Below the pieces are notes generated by a model. The model saw nothing but the letters and a program-made list of their open reading frames with translations. It made no database searches and was not told the origin of the DNA. A DNA stretch of 26,084 nucleotides from positions 1 to 26,084 of the forward strand of contig JAGZLR010000029.1 of NCBI GenBank assembly GCA_018364635.1, given 5' to 3'. Position 1 is the stretch's first letter; every line of letters begins with the position of its first letter. Both the position numbers and the translations under genes were made by a program. Positions 7,605 through 15,291 of this stretch are shown in pieces. This stretch comes from Clostridiales bacterium (lineage in GTDB: Bacteria > Bacillota > Clostridia > Lachnospirales > Anaerotignaceae).

Positions 7605-8689
7605 AAAAATTAATTGTAACTACAGTCAGTTTAGCCCTTGTGGCAGGTCTTGCTGGATGTTCCAGTTCTTCTTCCACATCTGAACCTGACGCTTCTAAGC
7701 AGTATAGTTCTGATACGCTTAAATTTTATAACTGGGGCGAATACATCGGAGAAAATGTTATCTCTGATTTTGAAAAAGAATATGGTGTAAAAGTTATTTC
7801 AGAGTATTTTGATTCCAACGAAATGATGTACACAAAATTGCAGGCAGGTGATGCTTACGATGTTTGTGTTCCAAGTGACTATATGATTGAAAGAATGATT
7901 AGTGAAGATATGATCCAACAACTTGACAAAGAAAAAATCCCTAATCTTGCAAATCTTAGTGATGAAGTAAAAGGACTTTCCTTTGATCCAGACCAAACCT
8001 ATTCTGTTCCATATTTTTGGGGATCTGTAGGTATTGTATACAACCATAATACTGTGGATCCTGCCGTTGTAGAATCTGAAGGATACAATATCTTAAAAAA
8101 TACGGATTACAAAGGTCGTATTTATATGTATGATTCTGAACGAGACTCTTTCATGTGTGCGTTTAAAGCACTTGGATATTCTATGAACACAGATAAGGAA
8201 GAGGAAATCAATGCTGCTTATGATTGGCTGAAAGAACTAAATGATACAATGGAACCTGTATATGTCACAGATGAAGTTATCGATAATATGGCAAATGGAA
8301 TGAAGGATATCGCAGTTGTTTATAGTGGCGATGCAGCATATATTCTTTCTGAAAATGAGGATATGAGTTTTTATATGCCTCAAGAAGGTACAAATATTTG
8401 GTGTGATGCTATGGTTATTCCAAAAAATGCAGAAAATCCAGAATTAGCTTATGAATTTATCAACTATATTTTAGAGTATGAACCATCTTATGATAATTCC
8501 TCTACTGTTGGATATGCTTCCTCCAACGCAGAAGTATTGGCAGATATGACAAGCGAAGATGGTGATTACTTTGAAAACGAAGCATATCTTCCACGTTCCG
8601 GCTATGAAAAAGATGAAGTATTTCAGGATAACTTGATTTTAAAAGAAAAATTAGCAGAGTTATGGATCAAAGTAAAGGCAAGTAAATAA
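7601..8689 (+). CDS. potD: Spermidine/putrescine-binding lipoprotein PotD
   Basis: A 362-residue extracellular solute-binding protein that captures polyamine and delivers it to PotBC. The N-terminus is a lipoprotein signal: charged MKK, hydrophobic stretch, lipobox LAGC with Cys20 as the lipidated residue, then a serine-rich linker (21-27). The mature part begins with LKFYNWGEYIGENVISDFEKEYG, typical of PotD/PotF proteins, and contains YDVCVPSDYMIERM, VPYFWGSVGIVYN and later AVVYSGDA, typical of the two-lobe type II binding fold. AGAGGAGG (about 7586-7593) precedes the ATG, which overlaps the potC stop. It is the last gene of the operon, followed by a strong terminator. Confidence 0.94.
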   Translation: MKKLIVTTVSLALVAGLAGCSSSSSTSEPDASKQYSSDTLKFYNWGEYIGENVISDFEKEYGVKVISEYFDSNEMMYTKLQAGDAYDVCVPSDYMIERMISEDMIQQLDKEKIPNLANLSDEVKGLSFDPDQTYSVPYFWGSVGIVYNHNTVDPAVVESEGYNILKNTDYKGRIYMYDSERDSFMCAFKALGYSMNTDKEEEINAAYDWLKELNDTMEPVYVTDEVIDNMANGMKDIAVVYSGDAAYILSENEDMSFYMPQEGTNIWCDAMVIPKNAENPELAYEFINYILEYEPSYDNSSTVGYASSNAEVLADMTSEDGDYFENEAYLPRSGYEKDEVFQDNLILKEKLAELWIKVKASK

Positions 8690-8691
8690 AG

Positions 8692-8731
8692 AAAAATCCC
8701 TTCTGATTTTTAATAACCAGAGGGGATTTTT
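8692..8731. terminator. Bidirectional terminator between potD and rng
   Basis: A 14-base arm (8692-8705) pairs with 8718-8731 with one T-G wobble around a 12-base loop. It is flanked by an A-run on one side and a T-run on the other, so it can end both the pot operon and the convergent rng operon. Confidence 0.85.
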
Positions 8732-10135
8732 TTATTTTCGTTCAATCGTATATTGTCCATAGCCTTGATGAGGATCTGGTTTTAAGAGAATTGTTTTATG
8801 ATATGTTTCTTCTAGTTCATTTTTATATTGATCTTTCTCTCCTGCAAACGCCATAAGAAGTCTTTCCTCTGCTTTGACAGTAACAGTCGAAAATATTGTT
8901 TTTGTAAAAATAGAAATAATTTCTCTTCGTATATTCCCTACAATGATAGGCAAATCATAGACAAAGCCTCTTCCATTACAGCACCGGCAGGAAATCATCA
9001 TTTGACGCATTAAGCTAGGTCTTGTTTTTTTTCTTGTCAACTGCATCAACCCCAGCTCTGTCATACCGACAACTGTCGTTTTTAGTCTATCATGTGACAC
9101 AGCTTTTTCCAGCGTCTCCCTCAATGCAATACGGTCTTCTTCCTGTTTCATATCAATGAAATCCACAATAATGATTCCAGAAAGATTCCTTAATCGGCAC
9201 TGTTTTGCAACTTCCAATGCTGCTTCCAAATTTGTCTTTAAAATTGTCTTCTGCTGATCTTTTTTTCCTGTAAATTTTCCAGTATTTACATCGATCACTA
9301 CACAGGCTTCTGTCTCCTCAATGATTAAAAATCCTCCGCTTTTTAGCCATACTTTCTTTTGCAACGCCTTCTCCAACTGGCTTTCTGCAAAGTAATTTTC
9401 AAATAACGGAATATTTTCTTCATAAAGTTTTACTCTACTTATATCCTCTCCATACTCTTCTTCCAAAGCGCAAAAATCCTTGAAATCTTCCTGTTGATTG
9501 ATGAGACATTCCTCCACATCAGATGTAAACAATTCTCTTGCCGCTTTTAATACCGGCGGAATATCTCTGCTGACAAGTGCTGGTGCTTTTCGAAATACAC
9601 CTTCTTTCAGGAGATTTTCTGCTCCTTCCAATAATCTCTTAAATTCTTTTTCAAAGTCTTCTTTTTCTTTTCCCTCGCCATTGGTTCTTACAATAACTCC
9701 AAATCCTTCTGGAAGAATCTCACCCATAATTTCACGAATTCTTGCTCGTTCCCTTTTGTCAGTAATTTTAGACGAAATGCCCACTGTTTTCTCCTTTAAA
9801 AGTAAAACTAGAAATTTGCCTGTAAAGGAAATTTTTTCTGTAACTACAGCGCCTTTTTGTAAAAAAGCATCCTTTTCCACCTGTACCAATAACTCCTGCC
9901 CTATCTTCCATTTCGGTTTTTCTGTCTCATAAGGAAGATACGCATTCTTCTCTTGGCCGATATCCACAAATGCTGCTTTCACACCAGGCAGTATATTTAC
10001 TACACGACAACTGTAAATATTACCTACAATACTTGCTCGACGCTTTTCTTCGCAAATAACCTCCGTCAATACCCCATCTATCATTAACGCCACACGGGTT
10101 TCATGGACAGAGGAATCAACCAATAATCGTTTCAT
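8732..10135 (-). CDS. rng: Ribonuclease G/E family endoribonuclease
   Basis: A 467-residue RNase E/G-type endoribonuclease for RNA processing and decay. The order is an N-terminal RNase H-like start, an S1 RNA-binding insert (about 36-105; GNIYSCRVVNILPGVKAAFVDIG), a 5'-sensor-like region, then the DNase I-like catalytic part with the two metal-binding aspartates Asp282 (VVIDVNTGKFTG) and Asp325 (IIIVDFIDM). A CxxC zinc-link (CRCC, 383-386, with NGRG after) follows. There is no long C-terminal scaffold, so RNase G is a closer match than RNase E. ATG 10135 shares one base with the stop of the DUF2344 gene (TAATG), with only a weak Shine-Dalgarno, suggesting reinitiation. Confidence 0.9.
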   Translation of the reverse strand: MKRLLVDSSVHETRVALMIDGVLTEVICEEKRRASIVGNIYSCRVVNILPGVKAAFVDIGQEKNAYLPYETEKPKWKIGQELLVQVEKDAFLQKGAVVTEKISFTGKFLVLLLKEKTVGISSKITDKRERARIREIMGEILPEGFGVIVRTNGEGKEKEDFEKEFKRLLEGAENLLKEGVFRKAPALVSRDIPPVLKAARELFTSDVEECLINQQEDFKDFCALEEEYGEDISRVKLYEENIPLFENYFAESQLEKALQKKVWLKSGGFLIIEETEACVVIDVNTGKFTGKKDQQKTILKTNLEAALEVAKQCRLRNLSGIIIVDFIDMKQEEDRIALRETLEKAVSHDRLKTTVVGMTELGLMQLTRKKTRPSLMRQMMISCRCCNGRGFVYDLPIIVGNIRREIISIFTKTIFSTVTVKAEERLLMAFAGEKDQYKNELEETYHKTILLKPDPHQGYGQYTIERK

Positions 10136-10848
10136 TATTCTATCACCACTTTGCCATCTAAGCTTTCATATCCACGATCTGTTTTACTGTATAAATCTTT
10201 TCTATGAAAGCGTAGAGCATACTTATTATAAGGCTGCTTATTGAGATAGGAAAAAAATGCTTCTACAAAGGTATCTGGCCTCAAATTTGCCTCTCCACCG
10301 CTTAATAACAACTGTAGCTTCACAATATCTTCATCTCTCTGTGCACTTGCCTGTAAAATTAAAGGCCGAATATTTGTCTCTTTCATCTGTTTTTTTGTCT
10401 TTTTCATCACAATGATCTCTGACTGACTTAAAAACTTCAGAAGTCCTTTTTTTATATCCTCAAAATCAATCTCTTTATCCAAAAATACCTCATAGCCTAC
10501 TGCCTGTACCGCAGCCATTGCATTTATTTGTCCTTCCTTCATTTTTATGCAGGAAAGAATTTCTGTCCCTCTCGGCAATGTTTGGTTAAGACGACGCAAG
10601 ATGTCTTCTGGTGCGATTTCTTCTGTCATTTCAAAATCTCCATACTCCCCTTCGCTAGTAAATCCTAACGATAAAGGATGAGAGAAAAATAACTGCTGAT
10701 GTGGGTTAAAGCCTTGGGAATAAGCAATCGGCAAACCTGCCCTTTTTACAGCCCGCTGAAAAAGTTTCATCATATCCAAATGACTGATAAACTTAATCTC
10801 TTCTCCCTTTTTATATTTCAGACGATATTTCATATTGTTATTCACCAT
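10135..10848 (-). CDS. TIGR03936-type radical SAM-associated protein (DUF2344)
   Basis: A 237-residue protein whose opening (KYRLKYKKGEEIKFISHLDMM, split here for length: KYRLKYKKGEE then IKFISHLDMMKLFQRA) and SQGFNPHQQLFFSHPLSLG stretch identify the DUF2344/TIGR03936 family. This family is usually encoded beside, or fused to, the TIGR03960 radical SAM protein. Its biochemical role is not established; a partner role in the same reaction, perhaps on RNA or translation, is inference. I chose ATG 10848 because GGGGGAGG lies 8 bases upstream; an upstream in-frame ATG at 10881 lacks such a site. It overlaps the radical SAM gene by 11 bases and touches rng. Confidence 0.85.
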   Translation of the reverse strand: MVNNNMKYRLKYKKGEEIKFISHLDMMKLFQRAVKRAGLPIAYSQGFNPHQQLFFSHPLSLGFTSEGEYGDFEMTEEIAPEDILRRLNQTLPRGTEILSCIKMKEGQINAMAAVQAVGYEVFLDKEIDFEDIKKGLLKFLSQSEIIVMKKTKKQMKETNIRPLILQASAQRDEDIVKLQLLLSGGEANLRPDTFVEAFFSYLNKQPYNKYALRFHRKDLYSKTDRGYESLDGKVVIE

Positions 10849-12685
10849 GACAGATACCTCCCCCAAAGGACTGTGCTCCACAGCCTGAACATTGTTCTCG
10901 GCAATTTGGTGTTACCTGACCGAGATATGCCTTTTCTCTTTCTCGTATGAGAAAGTCTCTTGTCACACCAACAGAAATATGATCCCAAGGTAAAATCTCA
11001 TCATAACTACGGACACGGTTTGCATAAAAACTAGGATCTATTCCAGTATCTTCAAAGGCCTGCACCCATTTCTCATAGTCAAACTGATCGCTCCAGCTAT
11101 CAAACCGGCATCCCAATTCCCATGCCCGTAAAATAGCTTTTCCTAGCCGTCTATCACCACGGGCTGTAACACCTTCTAAAGCACTGAGTTTAGTATCATG
11201 GTACTGATACCGTACCTGCTTTCTCTTCACGGAATTTTTAACTAAGTGTGCTTTTTCTAAAAATGTTTCATAGGTATCTTGCGCGTCCCATTGAAATGGA
11301 GTAAATGGTTTTGGCACAAAACAGCTACTGCTAGCAACTACCTGCACCGGTCTTGGCCGTTTTTCCTTAGGTAGCTCAAAATAAGTCTCTACAATTTTAT
11401 CAGATAATTCCGCGATTCCTTTTAAATCCTCTTCTGTTTCTGTTGGAAGACCTATCATAAAATACAGCTTCACACGATTCCAGCCCCCATCAAAAGCCAT
11501 TTTACATCCTCGAAAAATGTCCTCTTCTGTAATGTTTTTATTGATTACATCACGTAGTCTTTGCGTACCCGCTTCCGCTGCAAAAGTAAGGCTACTTTTT
11601 CTCACTTCTTGAATCTTTTCCATTAGATCTAAAGAAAAAGCATCGATTCTAAGAGAAGGTAAAGAAATGCTGATTGATTTTTTTGCATATTCATCTAATA
11701 ATGACTGAGCAAGCTGTGGGAAACAAGTATAATCGCTTGTCGATAAAGAAACAAGGGAAATCTCTTCATGACCAGAAGCCTCTACAAGAGACTTCGTTTG
11801 ACGTAAAAGTGTCTCTGGTTTTCTTTCACGTACAGGACGATAGACAAAACCAGCCTGACAAAAGCGGCACCCACGGATACACCCACGAAATAGCTCTATC
11901 GTCACCCTGTCATGGATGACTTCAATCAGAGGCACCAATTCCTTTTCAGGAAAAAATGTCTGATCTAAGTCTTTCACAATTACTTTATGGATCACTTTTC
12001 TTGCTTTTGGATGTGTTGGTGTAAAGGAAGCAATCTGACCGTTGTCTTGATAGGTTACACGATAAAATTTTGGCACATAAATCCCATCAAAGTCTAATAG
12101 CTTTTCCAGAAATTCTTGTTTTGAACCGCCATTTTTCCTGTGTTCTTTGTAGCAGTCAAGGATATCGTCATACAGAACTTCTCCCTCGCCTAAATAAAAA
12201 AAGTCAACAAAATCCGCTAATGGTTCTGGATTATAAGCGCAGGAACCTCCCGCTAAAATCAATGGATCATCCTCTCCCCTATCCTCACGCAGTAAAGGGA
12301 TTCCTGCAAGGTTTAACATATTCAGTACATTGGTATAACACATCTCATACTGTAATGTAAATCCTAAAAAATCAAACTCTTTTGCAGATGTTTTTGTTTC
12401 CAGAGAAAAAAGAGGAATTTTATTTTGCCTCATTTTTTCCTCCATATCCACCCACGGGGCAAAAAATCGCTCACAATATGTATCCTTCCGGCGGTTTAAA
12501 AAATAATAAAGTATTTCAAGTCCTAAATGTGACATTCCCACTTCATAAACATCAGGAAAACAAAAACCAAACCGAATATCGACCTGTGTCGGATCTTTCT
12601 CCACCATATTAAGTTCATGTCCTGTATATCGGGCCGGTTTGTCCACCTGCAAAAGTATTTCATCCGGCACTACAATTTTACTCAT
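10838..12685 (-). CDS. TIGR03960-type B12-binding-domain radical SAM protein
   Basis: A 615-residue radical SAM enzyme. The N-terminal half (about 35-200) resembles a cobalamin-binding-like domain (FCFPDVYEVGMSHLGLEILY, LAGGSCAYNPEPLADFVD). The radical SAM core begins near 250 with the cluster-binding triad RGCIRGCRFCQAGF (Cys269, Cys273, Cys276), followed by SLSTSDYTCFPQL and FAAEAGTQRLRDVINKN motifs. The C-terminus carries a conserved cysteine-rich tail (CREQCSGCG ... GGGICHG). ATG 12685 has AAGGAG 7 bases upstream. It is first in a coupled three-gene unit with the DUF2344 protein and RNase G. The substrate is unknown; the association with an RNA-processing enzyme suggests RNA or ribosome modification, but this is inference. 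Confidence 0.9.
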   Translation of the reverse strand: MSKIVVPDEILLQVDKPARYTGHELNMVEKDPTQVDIRFGFCFPDVYEVGMSHLGLEILYYFLNRRKDTYCERFFAPWVDMEEKMRQNKIPLFSLETKTSAKEFDFLGFTLQYEMCYTNVLNMLNLAGIPLLREDRGEDDPLILAGGSCAYNPEPLADFVDFFYLGEGEVLYDDILDCYKEHRKNGGSKQEFLEKLLDFDGIYVPKFYRVTYQDNGQIASFTPTHPKARKVIHKVIVKDLDQTFFPEKELVPLIEVIHDRVTIELFRGCIRGCRFCQAGFVYRPVRERKPETLLRQTKSLVEASGHEEISLVSLSTSDYTCFPQLAQSLLDEYAKKSISISLPSLRIDAFSLDLMEKIQEVRKSSLTFAAEAGTQRLRDVINKNITEEDIFRGCKMAFDGGWNRVKLYFMIGLPTETEEDLKGIAELSDKIVETYFELPKEKRPRPVQVVASSSCFVPKPFTPFQWDAQDTYETFLEKAHLVKNSVKRKQVRYQYHDTKLSALEGVTARGDRRLGKAILRAWELGCRFDSWSDQFDYEKWVQAFEDTGIDPSFYANRVRSYDEILPWDHISVGVTRDFLIREREKAYLGQVTPNCREQCSGCGAQSFGGGICHGE

Positions 12686-12717
12686 GATACTACTCCTTCC
12701 AAAGATTTAACATGTAA

Positions 12718-12726
12718 TTTATATCA
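12718..12726 (-). promoter_or_regulatory. Possible extended -10 promoter of the radical SAM-DUF2344-rng operon
   Basis: On the minus strand TGATATAAA fits an extended -10 element, about 33 bases upstream of the operon's first ATG. No clear -35 box is visible. Confidence 0.4.
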
Positions 12727-12755
12727 TAACTTAAATTCGACAAAATTGCACGTAA

Positions 12756-12776
12756 AAAATTAAGAAGGAGCTAATT
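12756..12776 (-). terminator. Weak candidate terminator after sigF
   Basis: On the minus strand AATTAG pairs with a downstream (T)TAATT across a short loop, followed by a T6 run. The stem is short and AT-rich, so readthrough into the rng operon is plausible. Confidence 0.3.
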
Positions 12777-12780
12777 ACAG

Positions 12781-13503
12781 TTAACCAAATTTTTGTTTCA
12801 ATCGATTGAGAATCTTTTTTTCTGTTCTAGAGACCTGAACTTGCGTAAGACCTGTAAGGGAAGCAACCTTGCTTTGCGTCATATCTCTAAAATACCGCAA
12901 GAGAATAATCTGCCTTTCTTTTCCATCCAGTAAACGGATGGAATCTCTCAATAACATATAATCGATTCGTTTTTCATCAGTCTCGCCCTTTTCAGATAAC
13001 TGGTCCAATATTGTTATTTCTTTTCCTCCATCATCTCCAATTGGCTGATGTATAGATTGTACCCGCAGGGAAGCATCCAACGCCAATTGAAGTTCTTCGA
13101 TATCTGTATGTAAAGCTTCTGCCAACTGTTTGATTGTTGGTTCTCTTCCATATTCTGCCATCCATTCTTTTCTTTTTTCTGATGCCTGTGCAGCAAGTTG
13201 TTTTAATGGACGGCTTACCTTAATCATCCCATCATCTCTTAAAAACCTTCGTATTTCTCCCATAATCATTGGCACTGCATAGGTAGAAAATTTCACATCA
13301 TAGGAAAAATCAAATTTATCAATGCATCGAATCAAACCAATTGCACCTGTCTGAAACAAGTCTTCCTCTTCATATCCCCTTCCTGAAAATCTTTTTACAA
13401 TACTCCAAATTAATCCTTCATTTTCTTTCACAAGCCGTTCCTTTGCTTTCTCATCGCCTTCCTTTGCACGCCGAATCAGATCTTTGGTTTCCTCCATTGT
13501 CAC
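12781..13503 (-). CDS. sigF: RNA polymerase sporulation sigma factor SigF (SpoIIAC)
   Basis: A sigma-70 family factor of 240 residues for forespore-specific transcription. Region 2 (about 30-95) includes YEEEDLFQTGAIGLIRCIDKF and KFSTYAVPMIMGEIRRFLRD, region 3 follows (REPTIKQLAEAL), and region 4 ends with a helix-turn-helix (TQSKVASLTGLTQVQVSRTEKK). The length and the order after spoIIAA-spoIIAB identify it as sigma-F rather than sigma-G or sigma-B. The annotated start is GTG 13503, which shares one base with the spoIIAB stop and has GGTGAG 5 bases upstream; ATG 13497, two codons later, is an equal alternative. It should remain bound to SpoIIAB until the forespore checkpoint. Confidence 0.95.
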   Translation of the reverse strand: MTMEETKDLIRRAKEGDEKAKERLVKENEGLIWSIVKRFSGRGYEEEDLFQTGAIGLIRCIDKFDFSYDVKFSTYAVPMIMGEIRRFLRDDGMIKVSRPLKQLAAQASEKRKEWMAEYGREPTIKQLAEALHTDIEELQLALDASLRVQSIHQPIGDDGGKEITILDQLSEKGETDEKRIDYMLLRDSIRLLDGKERQIILLRYFRDMTQSKVASLTGLTQVQVSRTEKKILNRLKQKFG

Positions 13504-13952
13504 TAGGACTCACCGCCCACCATTGGAATGCTTAACTGTTTCATCATTGATACCTTTGTTCCTTTGCCTGGTTCACTCCAGATAGAAACACTGTCCATAA
13601 AGGTCTCCATCACAGTAAACCCCATGCCTGATCGGTCTTCTTCCGGTTTTGTCGTAAATAGCGGCTGACGTGCCTTGGCTATATCCTCAATTCCACGGCC
13701 TTCATCTGTAACATCTATGTAAATTCTGCTTCCAATATATCCACAGAAAATCGTAACCATTCCATCCCTATTACTTTCATATCCGTGAATAATTGCGTTA
13801 GTCACAGCTTCACTGACTGCTGTTTTAATATCTGAAATATCAGAAACAGGCGGGTCCAAACGAGCAAAAAAAGCTGCCGCTGTGACTCTTGCAAACGCTT
13901 CATTTTCTGAACGGCTTAGAAAAGTAAGCCTCATTTCGTTTTCAAATCTCAT
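13503..13952 (-). CDS. spoIIAB: Anti-sigma-F factor / serine kinase SpoIIAB
   Basis: A 149-residue GHKL-fold protein that binds and inhibits sigma-F and phosphorylates SpoIIAA. The N box is SEAVTNAIIHGY (Glu48, Asn52), the G1 box DEGRG (83-87), the ATP lid carries FTTKPEEDRSGMGF (99-112) and the G2-type glycines lie at its end. ATG 13952 has AGAGGTG about 5-6 bases upstream. It starts 4 bases after spoIIAA ends and overlaps the sigF start by one base, so the three proteins are made together, which matters for partner-switching stoichiometry. Confidence 0.96.
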   Translation of the reverse strand: MRFENEMRLTFLSRSENEAFARVTAAAFFARLDPPVSDISDIKTAVSEAVTNAIIHGYESNRDGMVTIFCGYIGSRIYIDVTDEGRGIEDIAKARQPLFTTKPEEDRSGMGFTVMETFMDSVSIWSEPGKGTKVSMMKQLSIPMVGGES

Positions 13953-13956
13953 TTTT

Positions 13957-14304
13957 TCACCTCTCTTGCGATAAACAATCTAAAGCCTCTTTCGCATCAA
14001 CATAACAATGAATAATTTTTTTTAACCCAGACATTTCAAAAATTCTGTCTGTAGCACGGCTTAAACCAGATACCACTGTTTTTCCGCCATTGGACCTTGC
14101 CAACTTATACCGGCCAATGACCATGCCTATTCCAGAACTATCCATAAAATTTACGCCGCTAAAGTCAAATAAAATATGCTTGCAACCCGCAATCATATAT
14201 TCCCGCTCTGTTTTCAGTCGAACCTGTTCGGCTGTATGATGGTCCACATCTCCATTTAACATAACCATAAGTGTTCTATCTCTTTTATAAAACCTGATTT
14301 CCAT
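13957..14304 (-). CDS. spoIIAA: Anti-sigma-F factor antagonist SpoIIAA
   Basis: A 115-residue STAS-domain protein. In its unphosphorylated form it displaces sigma-F from SpoIIAB; it is inactivated by phosphorylation on a serine. The site is visible in FMDSSGIGMVIGRY, with Ser57 matching the phosphorylated serine of the Bacillus protein. Dephosphorylation by SpoIIE (not in this window) starts sigma-F activity. ATG 14304 has AGGAGGG 9 bases upstream. It is the first gene of the operon, downstream of a sigma-H-type promoter. Confidence 0.96.
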   Translation of the reverse strand: MEIRFYKRDRTLMVMLNGDVDHHTAEQVRLKTEREYMIAGCKHILFDFSGVNFMDSSGIGMVIGRYKLARSNGGKTVVSGLSRATDRIFEMSGLKKIIHCYVDAKEALDCLSQER

Positions 14305-14330
14305 AAATATATTCCCTCCTTACATAAAAT

Positions 14331-14359
14331 ACATTCAGTGCTTAATTCCCAAATCCTTT
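14331..14359 (-). promoter_or_regulatory. Sigma-H-type promoter of the spoIIA operon
   Basis: On the minus strand AAAGGATTT (14351-14359) matches the Bacillus sigma-H -35 consensus RNAGGAWWW. ACTGAATGT (14331-14339) matches the -10 consensus RNNGAATWW except one base. The spacing is 11 bases, as known for sigma-H promoters, and spoIIA is a classical sigma-H target. Confidence 0.8.
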
Positions 14360-14383
14360 CGTATTTTTATTTTATAAAAAAAC

Positions 14384-14420
14384 AAAAAAAGCGAAGATCT
14401 TATCTATCTTCGCTTTTTTT
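14384..14420. terminator. Terminator after the GatY-like aldolase gene
   Basis: A perfect 14-bp stem (AAAAAAAGCGAAGA at 14384-14397, complement at 14407-14420) with a 9-base loop. A/T runs on both sides make it usable in both directions; on the minus strand it separates the acid-sugar operon from spoIIA. Confidence 0.9.
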
Positions 14421-14435
14421 ACTAAATTTAGAAAC

Positions 14436-15269
14436 TTATCTTGTCATTTCCAAAAACTTTATCATAACTTCTGTCATACTTTTCCCAGCTTCTTCCATCA
14501 CTTTTTCAAACCGAATTTTTTTATCTGATTCTAATAGATTTCTAGCTGTATTGCTAGCGGAAAGAGCGATTTCTGTATTAACATTGATTTTTGCAACAGC
14601 AATCTTGACTGCTTTTTGTATTTGCTTTTGGTCGATACCTGAAGCTCCATGCAAAACTAAAGGGATACCAACCTTCTGGTAAATCTCTCTTAACCGCTCA
14701 AATTCTAAATGTGGTGTCCCATGATATAATCCATGGGCATTGCCTACAACCACTGCCAAAGAATCTATCCCCGTTTCTTTTACATAAGTAAGAGCCAATT
14801 GAGGATCTGTATATGCCTCCTCCCCCAACCCAATGCTTGCACTTCCGTCTTCAGGATTCATATATCCCAACTCACCTTCTACACTAACTTGGTGAAAATG
14901 TGCATAACTTACGACCTCTTTTGTATATTTAATATTTTCTTCAAAACTTAGATGAGAACCGTCATACATCACAGATGTAAAGCCTACATCAATGGCTTTT
15001 TTACAAATATCGACAGTTTTACAGTGGTCTAAATGCAGTACAACAGGCAAATCATGAAAACGATCTAATTCTCGCACAATCGCCACAATCATTTCCAAAG
15101 AAGTATATTTCAAATATCCTTCTCCAAAAGCTATCATCAATGGACGGGCTGTCTGTTTTGCTGCATCAAAACAAGCCTTGATCGTCTCTAAATTATATAC
15201 ATTAAATGCCGGAAGACAATTTCCTTCTTCTCGCGCTTTTTCTAATAACTGACTGCCCGAAATCAGCAT
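14436..15269 (-). CDS. Class II aldolase, GatY/KbaY-like, of the acid-sugar operon
   Basis: A 277-residue zinc-dependent class II aldolase. Catalytic Asp81 and zinc-binding His82 lie in LHLDH; further zinc ligands are His179 (VVGNAHGLYHG) and His207 (LHGASGI). These positions are one residue from those of E. coli GatY/KbaY, and the length fits that group better than classical Fba. Substrate-binding motifs FTSVMYDGS and VNTEIA are present. It follows the DUF1537 kinase by 22 bases, with GAGAGGTGG before the ATG. The gene content suggests it cleaves (or decarboxylates) a phosphorylated keto-acid to give a triose phosphate such as DHAP, rather than tagatose bisphosphate; that is inference. Confidence 0.85.
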   Translation of the reverse strand: MLISGSQLLEKAREEGNCLPAFNVYNLETIKACFDAAKQTARPLMIAFGEGYLKYTSLEMIVAIVRELDRFHDLPVVLHLDHCKTVDICKKAIDVGFTSVMYDGSHLSFEENIKYTKEVVSYAHFHQVSVEGELGYMNPEDGSASIGLGEEAYTDPQLALTYVKETGIDSLAVVVGNAHGLYHGTPHLEFERLREIYQKVGIPLVLHGASGIDQKQIQKAVKIAVAKINVNTEIALSASNTARNLLESDKKIRFEKVMEEAGKSMTEVMIKFLEMTR

Positions 15270-15291
15270 AATCTTTCCACCTCTCTATCTC

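Noticed and set aside
9498..9932. 144-codon open frame on the plus strand opposite rng
   Set aside because: It lies entirely antisense to a well-conserved RNase G coding region, has a serine/proline-rich shadow composition and no ribosome binding site.
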